From assembly GCF_002994005.1 (NCBI RefSeq), contig NZ_POSN01000004.1, positions 154,839-218,838 on the forward strand: a stretch of 64,000 nucleotides of DNA, written 5' to 3'. The stretch is from Apilactobacillus quenuiae (GTDB taxonomy: Bacteria > Bacillota > Bacilli > Lactobacillales > Lactobacillaceae). The notes beneath the pieces were generated by a model that was not told the DNA's origin, did not search any database, and saw only the letters and a list, made by a program, of their open reading frames with translations. The position numbers and the translations under genes are program-made. Below are positions 48,029 through 56,357 of the stretch, one piece after another; within the stretch, counting starts at the first letter, position 1; each line of letters opens with the position of its first letter.

Positions 48029-48042
48029 GGAGAGTGTTTTTT

Positions 48043-48471
48043 ATGAAAAAAGCAGGATTATTTTTTATGGGACTAACTGCAGGAGCTGCAACTGCAGCTT
48101 ATGTTGCTTATCGTAAATTAGATGACGATAAAGCCAAAAAATTGGTAGATACTACTAAGAATGCTGCTAATAGTTTTAAAGACCGTGCATTAGATTATGC
48201 ATTCTATGCAATGGATTCTGTAGATGATGCTAAGCAATCATTACAATCTAAAACTTCTGATGCAACTTCTAAAATTAAAGATGCAGCATGCAAAGCTAAT
48301 GATAATGTTATGAACAAAGCTCAATATTATTATGATGAAGGAAGCACTCAATTTCATAAAGCTGCTAACAATTTAAGAGAAAAATCTAAGGATGTTGATA
48401 ATAAAAATGACGATGATAATGAAGATGTTGTCGTAGATCCTGATTTTTTAAAAAAAGACAGTGAAAAATAA
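48043..48471 (+). CDS. YtxH domain protein
   Basis: A 142-residue protein: short hydrophobic N-terminal segment with Gly/Ala motif (LFFMGLTAGAATAAYVAYRK), then a charged Ala/Lys/Asp-rich helix resembling late-embryogenesis-type repeats (DKAKKLVDTTKNAANSFKDRA). It fits the general stress, membrane-anchored YtxH family. The ATG at 48043 follows AAGGAGAG; an upstream start would overlap that site. A very strong terminator follows. Confidence 0.87.
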   Translation: MKKAGLFFMGLTAGAATAAYVAYRKLDDDKAKKLVDTTKNAANSFKDRALDYAFYAMDSVDDAKQSLQSKTSDATSKIKDAACKANDNVMNKAQYYYDEGSTQFHKAANNLREKSKDVDNKNDDDNEDVVVDPDFLKKDSEK

Positions 48472-48474
48472 TTG

Positions 48475-48527
48475 AACAAGAAAGACTTGGAATTAATTAA
48501 AACGATTAGTTCCAAGTCTTTCTTGTT
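48475..48527 (+). terminator. Terminator after the ytxH gene
   Basis: An 18-bp perfect stem (AACAAGAAAGACTTGGAA and its complement) whose loop can pair further (AATTA/TAGTT region). It directly precedes the ccpA promoter. Confidence 0.88.
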
Positions 48528-48530
48528 TAC

Positions 48531-48559
48531 TTGTTATTTTTATTTTAATCTGCTATATT
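48531..48559 (+). promoter_or_regulatory. Promoter of ccpA
   Basis: TTGTTA (48531-48536), 17-base spacer ending in TGC (extended -10), TATATT (48554-48559). Confidence 0.65.
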
Positions 48560-48570
48560 TATACAATAAA

Positions 48571-48584
48571 TGAAAGCGCTATAA
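48571..48584 (+). promoter_or_regulatory. cre site, CcpA operator in the ccpA promoter
   Basis: TGAAAGCGCTATAA matches the catabolite-responsive element TGWAANCGNTNWCA with one mismatch (A for C). It covers about +5 to +18 of the proposed transcript, a repressing position, so CcpA probably controls its own gene. Confidence 0.75.
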
Positions 48585-48618
48585 AACTTTCTATTATTTA
48601 CTTAGAAAGGGTTAAAAT

Positions 48619-49620
48619 ATGAATAAGCAAAATATAACTATTTATGATGTTGCTAGAGAATCTAATGTTTCGATGGCAACAGTTTCCAGAGTTTTAAATG
48701 GCAATTCCAATGTTAGGCCTGCTACTAAAAGTAAAGTAATGAATGTAATTAATAAAATGGAATATCGTCCCAATGCTGTTGCTAGAGGCCTAGCTAGCAA
48801 AAAAACTACTACTGTTGGAGTTATTATTCCGGATGTTACTGATGAATATTTTGCATCTTTAGCAAGAGGTATAGATGATATCGCTTCTATGTACAAGTAT
48901 AATATTATCTTAGCTAATTCTGATGACGATTCATCAAAGCAAATTAATGTTTTAAATAATCTATTAAGTAAACAAGTTGACGGTATTATTTTTATGGGAA
49001 ATGAAATTAATGATAAGTTACGTCAAGAATTTAAAAATTCAAATGTACCAATCGTCTTAGCTGGATCTGTAGACGAAAGTAATTCAGTTCCTAGTGTTAA
49101 TATTGATTATATCTCCGCTGTTAAAACTGAAACTAATATATTGATTAAAAATGGTAATAAACGAATAGCTTTTATTTCTGGATCCTTAAATCAACCTATA
49201 AATTTAGACTATCGATTGGTTGGATATAAAAGGGCTTTGCAAGAAAATAAATATACATTTGATGACTCGTTGGTATTTTCTACTAATGGTAATTATCGAG
49301 CAAGTTATAATTTAGTCGACAGTATCCTATCTAAAAAGATAACAGCAGCGGTTGTTACTAATGATGAATTAGCGGCAGGTTTGCTAAATGGTTTAACTGA
49401 TTTTAATATTAAAGTTCCAGATGACTTCGAAATTTTTACCAGTAATGATACTAAAATATCAAAGCTTGTAAGACCTCAATTATCATCAATAACTCATCCA
49501 CTATATGATGTTGGTGCTGTTGCAATGAGACTACTTACTAAAATAATGAATAATGAAGATATTGATAATAAACATGTTTTGTTGAATTATGATATTGTTG
49601 AAAGACAATCAACAAAATAG
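48619..49620 (+). CDS. ccpA: Catabolite control protein A (LacI family)
   Basis: A 333-residue regulator: N-terminal LacI helix-turn-helix (TIYDVARESNVSMATVSRVLNGNSNVRPATKSKV) with the hinge helix YRPNAVARGLASKKT, then the periplasmic-binding-protein-like core. With HPr-Ser-P it represses or activates carbon genes through cre sites; ackA in this same window is a classical target. The ATG follows AGAAAGGG. Call as CcpA rather than another LacI regulator rests on the whole-length similarity and the cre in its own promoter. Confidence 0.93.
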   Translation: MNKQNITIYDVARESNVSMATVSRVLNGNSNVRPATKSKVMNVINKMEYRPNAVARGLASKKTTTVGVIIPDVTDEYFASLARGIDDIASMYKYNIILANSDDDSSKQINVLNNLLSKQVDGIIFMGNEINDKLRQEFKNSNVPIVLAGSVDESNSVPSVNIDYISAVKTETNILIKNGNKRIAFISGSLNQPINLDYRLVGYKRALQENKYTFDDSLVFSTNGNYRASYNLVDSILSKKITAAVVTNDELAAGLLNGLTDFNIKVPDDFEIFTSNDTKISKLVRPQLSSITHPLYDVGAVAMRLLTKIMNNEDIDNKHVLLNYDIVERQSTK

Positions 49621-49628
49621 TAATGTAC

Positions 49629-49657
49629 TTGATTAATGGTATTTGCATTGATATAAT
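49629..49657 (+). promoter_or_regulatory. Promoter of yebC
   Basis: TTGATT, 17-base spacer, TATAAT (perfect -10). Confidence 0.7.
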
Positions 49658-49710
49658 TAATATGTTTGTAAATTGAAGAATTTGAATTAAACGAGAGGAG
49701 TGCTGAGATC

Positions 49711-50445
49711 ATGTCAGGACATTCAAAATGGCATAATATACAAGGTCGTAAAGGTGCCCAAGATAAAAAACGTGGTAAAATTTTCCAAAAAATTTCACGT
49801 GATTTATACCAAGCAGCTAAAGCAGGGGGTGCAGAAATAGATGGTAACCCTCAATTACGTTTAGTTATTGATAAAGCTCATGCTGCTAATATGCCTAAGG
49901 ATAATATCCAACGTGCACTAGATAAAGCTACTGGTGTTGGTGGAGCTAATTATGAAGAAATAACTTATGAAGGTTACGGACCAGCTGGTACAGCTGTTAT
50001 GGTTTCTTGCTTAACAGATAATAAAAACCGTACTGCTGCAGCAATTCGTTCTGCATTTACTCATCATGGTGGTTCTTTAGGATCTAATGGTTCTGTTTCA
50101 TATATGTTTGACCGTAAAGGATACATTGTCATTTTACGTGATGGTTTAGATGTCGACGAAGATGATATGTTAATGGATGCATTGGATGCTGGAGCTGATG
50201 ATATGAAGGCTAGTGATGAAAAATTTGAAATTTTTGTTACACCTTCAGATTTGAATGATGTTCGTGATGAATTACAAAAGAAATATACATTAGATACTGC
50301 TGAAGTAACAATGTTCCCACAAACTGTTACTGAAGTTCCTAGTGATAAGGCATCACAATATACTGGATTAATTGATGAATTGGACGAAAATGATGATGTC
50401 CAAGATGTTTATGAAGCTGCTAAATTACCAGAAGATGCTGAATAA
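49711..50445 (+). CDS. YebC/PmpR family protein
   Basis: A 244-residue protein with the highly conserved N-terminus [31 protein letters not shown] and the [18 protein letters not shown] block. The family has been described as transcriptional regulators; recent work links YebC to relief of ribosome stalling at proline-rich stretches. The ATG follows GAGAGGAG. It is monocistronic with its own promoter and terminator and lies before the comG operon. Confidence 0.95.
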   Translation: MSGHSKWHNIQGRKGAQDKKRGKIFQKISRDLYQAAKAGGAEIDGNPQLRLVIDKAHAANMPKDNIQRALDKATGVGGANYEEITYEGYGPAGTAVMVSCLTDNKNRTAAAIRSAFTHHGGSLGSNGSVSYMFDRKGYIVILRDGLDVDEDDMLMDALDAGADDMKASDEKFEIFVTPSDLNDVRDELQKKYTLDTAEVTMFPQTVTEVPSDKASQYTGLIDELDENDDVQDVYEAAKLPEDAE

Positions 50446-50464
50446 AATAATTTAATATTTTTTT

Positions 50465-50499
50465 AAGATGTGTAGTTTATTCTACACATCTTTTTTTAT
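50465..50499 (+). terminator. Terminator after yebC
   Basis: An 11-bp perfect stem AAGATGTGTAG/CTACACATCTT with a six-base loop and seven T. Confidence 0.92.
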
Positions 50500-50520
50500 A
50501 AAAAAATACATATACCTTTT

Positions 50521-50528
50521 TGCGAATA
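50521..50528 (+). promoter_or_regulatory. com-box-like competence promoter element before comGA
   Basis: TGCGAATA, preceded by a CTTTT run, differs at one position from the TACGAATA com-box recognised by the competence sigma factor ComX/SigH in streptococci and lactococci. It is 21 bases before the comGA start and no sigma-A boxes are evident in the spacer after the yebC terminator. The resulting 5' leader would be very short. Confidence 0.65.
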
Positions 50529-50548
50529 TATTACTGGAGGATATTTAT

Positions 50549-51409
50549 ATGAAAATGAGAAATTACTTTAATAATTTAATTAATGATGCCATTAATATTC
50601 ATGCTAGCGATATTTATATATTTCCTGAAGGTGATAATTTTAATATTAAAATGCATACGAATTTAAAAATATTAAAATATTCAGTAATAGATAGTTCTTT
50701 TTCTAAAGCTTTACTTAACTATTTTAAGTATATTTCTAATATGTCTATTAGTGAAAACAGGAGGCCACAAATAGGTTCATTCGTCTATAGACTAGATAAT
50801 CAAAATTATTATTTAAGATTTTCTTCGGTTAGTAACTTTGATAATAAGGAATCTATGGTAGTCAGAATTATTTATGGTATAGAAGATAAGAATTTGAATT
50901 ATATTGATTATAATAAGCTAATATCTTTAAAGAAAAGGTTTTGTAGGGGAGGGATGATTTTATTTGCTGGTCCCACTGGTTCTGGAAAAACTACATCAGC
51001 TTATAAACTAGCCAAAAGTATTAGTTCCCAAAAAATTATAATGACTATCGAAGATCCAGTAGAAATAATTGAGGATAATTTTTTACAACTGCAAGTAAAT
51101 GATTCAGCTGATATGGGATATGATGAATTAATCAAAGTTGGACTACGTCATCGACCTGATGTATTTATTATTGGTGAAATCAGAGATTCTAGAACAGCTA
51201 ATGCTGCAATTCGTGCTTCACTTTCGGGACATTTAGTTATAAGTACAATTCATGCTAATAGTGCTAAGGGTGTAATTAATAGGTTAAAACAATTAAATGT
51301 TGATTCATCAGATATAAATCATGCTATTAATACAGTTGTCTATCAAAAATTAGTTAATGATGAAAATGAAAATATGTCTGTATATATGGATATAAATGAG
51401 GAGCAATGA
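50549..51409 (+). CDS. comGA: Competence pilus assembly ATPase ComGA
   Basis: A 286-residue secretion/traffic ATPase of the GspE/PilB type. Walker A GPTGSGKT (141-148), the Asp box IMTIEDPVEI, Walker B/His boxes GLRHRPDVFIIGEIRDSRTA and STIHANSAKGVINRL are intact. It powers assembly of the transformation pseudopilus from the cytosolic side. The ATG at 50549 follows TGGAGG; a longer frame reading back into the yebC terminator has no binding site. It is somewhat shorter than B. subtilis ComGA at both ends, normal for lactobacilli. Confidence 0.95.
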   Translation: MKMRNYFNNLINDAINIHASDIYIFPEGDNFNIKMHTNLKILKYSVIDSSFSKALLNYFKYISNMSISENRRPQIGSFVYRLDNQNYYLRFSSVSNFDNKESMVVRIIYGIEDKNLNYIDYNKLISLKKRFCRGGMILFAGPTGSGKTTSAYKLAKSISSQKIIMTIEDPVEIIEDNFLQLQVNDSADMGYDELIKVGLRHRPDVFIIGEIRDSRTANAAIRASLSGHLVISTIHANSAKGVINRLKQLNVDSSDINHAINTVVYQKLVNDENENMSVYMDINEEQ

Positions 51410-51413
51410 AATT

Positions 51414-52391
51414 TTGTTTAATATAAAACTAAAAAGTTCAGAACAACAGATACTATTTAAAACTTTAAGTGAGTTATTGGAATCAGGATTTAATCTAAAA
51501 GAATCATTAATCTTTATAAAACAAACAATAATTAAAGAAAGTATTATTGATGATATCTTAACCAAATTAGAACAAGGGTATCATCTTAGCTATAGCATTA
51601 GAAAATATATAGATGGTGAGTTTTATAATCAAATATATATTAGTGAAAAGAATGGTAATTTAATTAATTGCTTAAAAGAAATTAATAAATATATTTCTAT
51701 CAAAAATAGACAGAATAAAAAAATTCAAGAAGTTTTAATTTATCCGATATTTTTAATCATAATGCTTTCAATGGCGTTGATAGGAATAAATAAAGTAATT
51801 GTTCCTCAGATGAGCTCAATTGGTACAGTTGAAAATTACAATTTAAGCTATTTCTATCTTTGTATTTTCTCTATTCTTATATTGATATCATTGATATTTG
51901 TTTATTATAAAAATTTATCATTCTTAAAAAGAAAGGAATTTTTAATTAAAGTACCTTTCATAGGAAAAATATACCAATACTATATGGGATATTATTTGTC
52001 TTACAATTTATACTTAATGTTAAATAACGGTATTGATATCAAAAACATCTTATTCATTATGAATAGTTTTGAAAAATCAACAATAATTTATTCATTAAGC
52101 AACGAAATAAAATCTGATTTAGAAAAAGGTATGGATTATACAAGGCTAATACAAAAATATAATTTTATACCTAAAGAATTTGTTTTATTTTTATCACAAG
52201 GCAATTCTAAAGAAAAAATAATGAATAATTTGTTTATATTTTCAAGACTTCAATTTGAAGAAATGATTAATAAAAGTAATCGTTTAATTAACTTAGTGCA
52301 ACCAATTTTATTTTTACTAATAGGTATTGGAATTATATTAGGATATTTATCAATTCTAATGCCTATCTATAATTCATTAAGGGGAATATAA
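51414..52391 (+). CDS. comGB: Competence pilus membrane platform protein ComGB
   Basis: A 325-residue inner-membrane protein of the GspF/PilC family, with cytoplasmic helical domains and three hydrophobic spans (about residues 110-130, 150-170 and the C-terminal 300-320, LFLLIGIGIILGYLSILMPIYNSLRGI). I prefer the TTG at 51414, ten bases after GAGGAG, to the ATG at 51396, which overlaps comGA and has no binding site. It anchors the ATPase and pilins. Confidence 0.9.
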   Translation: MFNIKLKSSEQQILFKTLSELLESGFNLKESLIFIKQTIIKESIIDDILTKLEQGYHLSYSIRKYIDGEFYNQIYISEKNGNLINCLKEINKYISIKNRQNKKIQEVLIYPIFLIIMLSMALIGINKVIVPQMSSIGTVENYNLSYFYLCIFSILILISLIFVYYKNLSFLKRKEFLIKVPFIGKIYQYYMGYYLSYNLYLMLNNGIDIKNILFIMNSFEKSTIIYSLSNEIKSDLEKGMDYTRLIQKYNFIPKEFVLFLSQGNSKEKIMNNLFIFSRLQFEEMINKSNRLINLVQPILFLLIGIGIILGYLSILMPIYNSLRGI

Positions 52392-52393
52392 AA

Positions 52394-52705
52394 ATGAAAA
52401 AACACAAAAGAAGAGCAGGATTTACTTTAATTGAAATGACAATCGTATTATTTATTATCTCGTTATTAATTTTGATAATTGTACCTAATTTAAACGGACA
52501 AAGGAAAAAAGCAGAATCTGTTCATAGTAATGCAATGATATCTTTAGTACAAAGTCAAATTGATGCTTATTTAATCGATAAGGGTGATTCTAATGTTACG
52601 TATCAATCTTTGAAAGAAAATGATTATTTGAATTCAACACAAATAGCTAGGGCGGAAAAACAAGGGATTAGTATTGATAATAATAAGGCAATTAAAAAAG
52701 AATAA
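52394..52705 (+). CDS. comGC: Major competence pseudopilin ComGC
   Basis: A 103-residue type IV prepilin-like protein. The prepilin peptidase site is AG-FTLIEM, with the invariant Glu at +5, followed by the hydrophobic helix IVLFIISLLILIIVPNL. A short basic leader (MKKHKRRAG) precedes it. It forms the main fibre of the DNA-uptake pilus. The ATG follows AAGGGGA. Its end overlaps comGD by 32 bases. Confidence 0.93.
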   Translation: MKKHKRRAGFTLIEMTIVLFIISLLILIIVPNLNGQRKKAESVHSNAMISLVQSQIDAYLIDKGDSNVTYQSLKENDYLNSTQIARAEKQGISIDNNKAIKKE

Positions 52706-53132
52706 GTTTGGTTTTACTAATATTGAAATGATCATTGTATTAATAATTGCATCTTTATTTATAGGTATTACCATTTTTATTTATCCTAATATTAAAAATT
52801 ATCAGCGTAATGATGAACAAAAATTTTGGAATTCGTTTAAGTATCAATGGGATAGTATTATTATGTCTACTAAAACTAATAAAAACGATAAATTAAAAAT
52901 TTCAAGTACAATTATTGTAAATAAAAACAACGTTAAGTTTATTTATTGGAATGGAGTAACTAAAAATATTAAAGTTCCTAGTACTATAAGCATATATGGT
53001 AATTCATATATAATTGATATTAAAAATGGTGGCTATGTTGCTCCTGCAACTTATCGTTGGTATTCAAATACTTTAAAAAGAGATTATGTACAAACATTTC
53101 AGCTTGGGTGGGGTGTGTATCATATTGAATAA
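52674..53132 (+). CDS. comGD: Competence minor pseudopilin ComGD
   Basis: A 152-residue prepilin: basic leader (RQLKKNKFG), cleavage at G-FTNIEM with Glu at +5 and hydrophobic helix IIVLIIASLFIGITIFIYP. The C-terminal globular domain ends in an aromatic-rich strand. The start is TTG at 52674, seven bases after AGGGAT inside comGC; translation is probably coupled. Confidence 0.88.
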   Translation: MIIIRQLKKNKFGFTNIEMIIVLIIASLFIGITIFIYPNIKNYQRNDEQKFWNSFKYQWDSIIMSTKTNKNDKLKISSTIIVNKNNVKFIYWNGVTKNIKVPSTISIYGNSYIIDIKNGGYVAPATYRWYSNTLKRDYVQTFQLGWGVYHIE

Positions 53133-53298
53133 AAAATTAGATGGATTTGTTATTATTGATAGTTTAATATCAATAATTTTAATTACTGTAGGTATATTAT
53201 TTTATATAGAATGTGATCAAGCTATTAATAATAGTATAAAAAATGCTGAAAATAATTTGATTGAAAGTAGAAACAAATATGAAACCACCTTTAAGTAG
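53125..53298 (+). CDS. comGE: Competence minor pseudopilin ComGE (short)
   Basis: A 57-residue prepilin-like protein. Leader MNKKLDG is followed by FVIIDSLISIILITVGILFY; the +5 residue is Asp rather than the usual Glu. Only about 30 residues follow the helix, shorter than ComGE of most relatives. The start TTG at 53125 lies nine bases after GGGGTG and overlaps the comGD stop by eight bases. Identification rests on position and on the prepilin-like N-terminus. Confidence 0.75.
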   Translation: MNKKLDGFVIIDSLISIILITVGILFYIECDQAINNSIKNAENNLIESRNKYETTFK

Positions 53299-53710
53299 AA
53301 ACGGTTTCACAATTATAGAAAGTATTATCGGTTTATTAATATTAAGTTTATTGGCTATTTTAATTAATACTTCATTTTTTTATATTAATGATGATGATAG
53401 ACATCAAAAAAGTGAAACCGTTAATTATCATGTCTTTCTAAGTACAATTGAATCCAAAAAATTAAATTTAAAAGTTGTTAGGCTTGGCGATAATAATATC
53501 ACTTTAACTAATCCATTAATTAATAAAGAGTATCGAATTCAGGTTTATAAAAATATGTTGAGACTTTCTGGAAATAAAAATGGACATGTGCCAATATTAG
53601 AACATGTTGAGTCAACTAAATTTAGTATTCATAAAAATCATCTATTTATTAAAATAATGTTTACTAATCAACAAAAATTTGAAAGTGAGACTTCTATTGA
53701 AAAAAACTAA
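53279..53710 (+). CDS. comGF: Competence minor pseudopilin ComGF
   Basis: A 143-residue protein. The N-terminus (MKPPLSRNG-FTIIESIIGLLILSLLAILINTSFF) is a canonical prepilin signal with Glu at +5. The rest fits the ComGF pattern of a small beta domain with YRIQVYKNMLRLSGN. The ATG at 53279 overlaps comGE by 20 bases and has no evident binding site, so it may depend on coupling with comGE; a TTG six codons upstream is an alternative. Confidence 0.85.
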   Translation: MKPPLSRNGFTIIESIIGLLILSLLAILINTSFFYINDDDRHQKSETVNYHVFLSTIESKKLNLKVVRLGDNNITLTNPLINKEYRIQVYKNMLRLSGNKNGHVPILEHVESTKFSIHKNHLFIKIMFTNQQKFESETSIEKN

Positions 53711-53837
53711 TCATAATGGTTCTGCTACAATGATTGCACTAATATTCTTAACAGTTTTATCTATTATTTTATCAATTAAATTTTTAAATTATAATGCTGA
53801 GATCACTACAATTAATGAATTAATTAAAAATTATTAA
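53697..53837 (+). CDS. Candidate competence protein ComGG (46 residues)
   Basis: A short frame directly after and overlapping comGF by 14 bases, read from TTG at 53697. The 46-residue product begins MKKTNHNG, followed by a hydrophobic helix (SATMIALIFLTVLSIILSIKFL) and a polar tail (NAEITTINELIKNY). The basic leader ending in Gly, the helix and the last place in the comG operon fit ComGG, which also lacks the +5 Glu in other species. It is shorter than the typical 90-120 residues, and GTGAGA is only a fair binding site. Confidence 0.6.
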   Translation: MKKTNHNGSATMIALIFLTVLSIILSIKFLNYNAEITTINELIKNY

Positions 53838-53861
53838 TACTAAGTATTTCTTGGGTTTATC

Positions 53862-53891
53862 TTGAATTAATTAATACTAATCTGGTAATAT
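53862..53891 (+). promoter_or_regulatory. Promoter of ytxK-ackA (candidate)
   Basis: TTGAAT, 18-base spacer, TAATAT, in the short spacer after comGG. Confidence 0.5.
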
Positions 53892-53927
53892 TGAACTTGT
53901 ATTAAATCTTTTAAGGGAGTGAGAATA

Positions 53928-54947
53928 CTGGCTGAGAAAGATACAGAAACTTTGTTTAATGTATTAGATAAATCTACTGAAATATTGAAAAAAGAATTAG
54001 ATGTTTCATATTTAGATGCCTTTATTGAAAACGGTGATAATATGATTAACAATAATACTGTTCATGTTGAAGATAGTAAGCCTAATGATGATATAGTTTC
54101 TAAGTTAGAAAAGCTGTATAATGAAGTAGATTATAATTCTATGAATGCTGAGTCAATTAGAAGGTCTATTCAAATGGCTATGATTAAAGCAACTAAAGAA
54201 GATGCTGTTCAAGCAAATCATCAAATAACTCCTGATACAATTGCTTCAATTATGGGATATTTAATTATTAGACTATATAAAAACAAGTCTAATTTAAGCG
54301 TTCTTGACTTGGCAGTGGGTACTGGTAACTTATTAAGTACTGTTATGAATCAGCTATCAGATGCACTTAAAACAAATATACATGGTGTCGGTGTAGATAA
54401 TGATGATTCTATGTTAGCAATCGCTAGTTTAAACTTTCAGATGCAAAATAAAATTGACGATGTTGAATTAATTCATCAAGATGCGGTTGATAACTTATTG
54501 GTTGATGATTCAGATTTAGTTATTTCTGATTTACCTGTTGGTTATTATCCAATTGATGAAAATACCAAGAATTATAAGACTAGATCTATTGATGGTCATT
54601 CATATGCTCATCATTTGTTAATTGAGCAAGGGATGAATCATGTTAAGCCAGGTGGCTTTGGTGTATTTTTAGTGCCAAGTAATATTTTTAATACTCCTGC
54701 AGCTAAGGAATTATTAAAATGGAATCAAGATAATGCATATATGCAAGGTTTATTAAACTTACCTAAAGAATTATTTACTAATGTTAAAGCTCAAAAGGCT
54801 ATTTTAATTTTACAAAAGCATGGTAATAATGCTAAACAAGTTGATAAAATAATGTTAGGGGAATTTCCTTCTTTCAAAAATCCATCAGCTTTCCAAAAAT
54901 ACTTAGCTGAAATTGTTGAATGGGAAGAAAATAACTTACTAAAATAA
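53928..54947 (+). CDS. Class I SAM-dependent methyltransferase (YtxK family)
   Basis: A 339-residue protein with an N-terminal helical domain and an N6-adenine-methylase-like fold. SAM-binding motif I is LDLAVGTGNLLSTV; the catalytic motif resembling NPPY is SDLPVGYYP, in which the first residues differ from true DNA N6-adenine methylases. Its substrate is unknown. It stands between comG and ackA as in many lactobacilli. The N-terminus expected from relatives (a short peptide before ETLFNVLDKSTEIL) starts at CTG 53928, four bases after AAGGGAGTGAG; the in-frame GTG at 53919 lies inside this binding site, so CTG is the better choice. Confidence 0.85.
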   Translation: MAEKDTETLFNVLDKSTEILKKELDVSYLDAFIENGDNMINNNTVHVEDSKPNDDIVSKLEKLYNEVDYNSMNAESIRRSIQMAMIKATKEDAVQANHQITPDTIASIMGYLIIRLYKNKSNLSVLDLAVGTGNLLSTVMNQLSDALKTNIHGVGVDNDDSMLAIASLNFQMQNKIDDVELIHQDAVDNLLVDDSDLVISDLPVGYYPIDENTKNYKTRSIDGHSYAHHLLIEQGMNHVKPGGFGVFLVPSNIFNTPAAKELLKWNQDNAYMQGLLNLPKELFTNVKAQKAILILQKHGNNAKQVDKIMLGEFPSFKNPSAFQKYLAEIVEWEENNLLK

Positions 54948-54968
54948 AACAAATTAAGGAGAACTATT

Positions 54969-56159
54969 ATGGGAAAGTCTATTGCTATTAATGCTGGAAG
55001 CTCCACATTAAAATTCAAATTATTTGAAATGCCTTCTGAAAAACTAATTTCAAGCGGGGCTATTGATCGTATTGGTTTAACTAAATCTGATGTTGCCATT
55101 AAATATGGTGATGGTAAAAAATTCCATAAGACTATGGACATTGAAAATCATGAAGAAGCTATTAAATTAGTTTTGGATAAACTACTAAGCTTAGACATTA
55201 TTGATGACTATAATGAAATTACAGGTGTTGGTCATCGTGTTGTTGCTGGTGGTGAATTTTTTACTGATTCTGTTGTTATCACTGATGATGTTTTGAAAAA
55301 GCTTGAAGAATTATCAGAACTAGCTCCATTGCATGAACCTGCAAATATTCTGGGAATTAAAGCATTTAAGAAAATTTTGCCTAACGTAATTAGTGTGGCC
55401 GTTTTTGATACTTCATTCCACACTTCAATGCCAGAAGAAAATTATATGTATGCTTTACCATATAAATATTATCGTGAACATAAAGCGCGTAAATATGGAG
55501 CACATGGTACTAGTTATCGTTATGTTTCAGGCCGTGCTGCTGACATGCTTGGTAAACCATTAAAAGATTTAAAATTAGTTGTAATGCATTTAGGTGCAGG
55601 AGCATCTATTTGTGCTATTGATCATGGCAAATCACTTGATACATCAATGGGCTTTACTCCAGTAACTGGTGTCATGATGGCTACTCGTTCAGGAGACGTT
55701 GATCCTTCATTACTTGCATATATTATGGAAAAAGAAGGTATCACTGATGTTAATGAAATGATTAATGTTCTAAACAAAAAATCTGGATTATTAGGTGTAT
55801 CTGAAGTTTCAGCTGATATGCGTGACTTGGAAGCTGTAAAAGCTGATAATCATCAAGCTGAATTAGCTCGTAATATGTACATGAATCGTATTATTAGATA
55901 TGTTGGTCAATATGTTGCTGAAATGAATGGTGTGGATGCAATTGTATTTACTGCTGGTGTTGGTGAAAATGATATTGGTATTAGACAAGAAGTAGCTGAT
56001 AAATTAAGTTACTTTGGTGTCGGTGTCGATCCAGAAAAGAATCATATTCGTGCTGTAGAAAGAGATATCAGTTCAGATGATTCATCAATCAAGACTTTAT
56101 TAATTCCAACTAATGAAGAATTAATGATTGTTAAAGATATTGAAAGACTACGTAAATAG
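54969..56159 (+). CDS. ackA: Acetate kinase
   Basis: A 396-residue ASKHA-fold kinase. Visible are MGKSIAINAGSSTLKFKLFE (signature 1), GHRVVAGGE, MHLGAGAS, the signature GVMMATRSGDVDP and FTAGVGEN. It makes ATP from acetyl phosphate, central to overflow and heterolactic metabolism. The ATG follows AAGGAG. It follows ytxK by 21 bases, the conserved Bacilli arrangement. A terminator follows. No clear cre site lies directly before it. Confidence 0.97.
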   Translation: MGKSIAINAGSSTLKFKLFEMPSEKLISSGAIDRIGLTKSDVAIKYGDGKKFHKTMDIENHEEAIKLVLDKLLSLDIIDDYNEITGVGHRVVAGGEFFTDSVVITDDVLKKLEELSELAPLHEPANILGIKAFKKILPNVISVAVFDTSFHTSMPEENYMYALPYKYYREHKARKYGAHGTSYRYVSGRAADMLGKPLKDLKLVVMHLGAGASICAIDHGKSLDTSMGFTPVTGVMMATRSGDVDPSLLAYIMEKEGITDVNEMINVLNKKSGLLGVSEVSADMRDLEAVKADNHQAELARNMYMNRIIRYVGQYVAEMNGVDAIVFTAGVGENDIGIRQEVADKLSYFGVGVDPEKNHIRAVERDISSDDSSIKTLLIPTNEELMIVKDIERLRK

Positions 56160-56164
56160 TTAAC

Positions 56165-56193
56165 AAAAAAGAACTCTTTTGAGTTCTTTTTTT
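56165..56193 (+). terminator. Terminator after ackA
   Basis: A perfect 12-bp stem AAAAAAGAACTC/GAGTTCTTTTTT with TTTT loop and T-tail. Confidence 0.92.
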
Positions 56194-56357
56194 GTTTCAT
56201 TTATAGATGAAACAAATTCATTTAAAATTTTTAATCATGAATAAATATTGATAAAGCAATGTTTATAAAGTAAGATCATCCTTAAAATAATTATAATACA
56301 ATATCTTATAATAAATTATTATGTATAATTAAAATAGTAAAGGGAGTGCATAAGATT

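Noticed and set aside
50468-50548. N-terminal extension of ComGA with an apparent hydrophobic segment
   Set aside because: It begins in the yebC terminator hairpin and ignores the good binding site at 50536-50540; the hydrophobic look is caused by T-runs.
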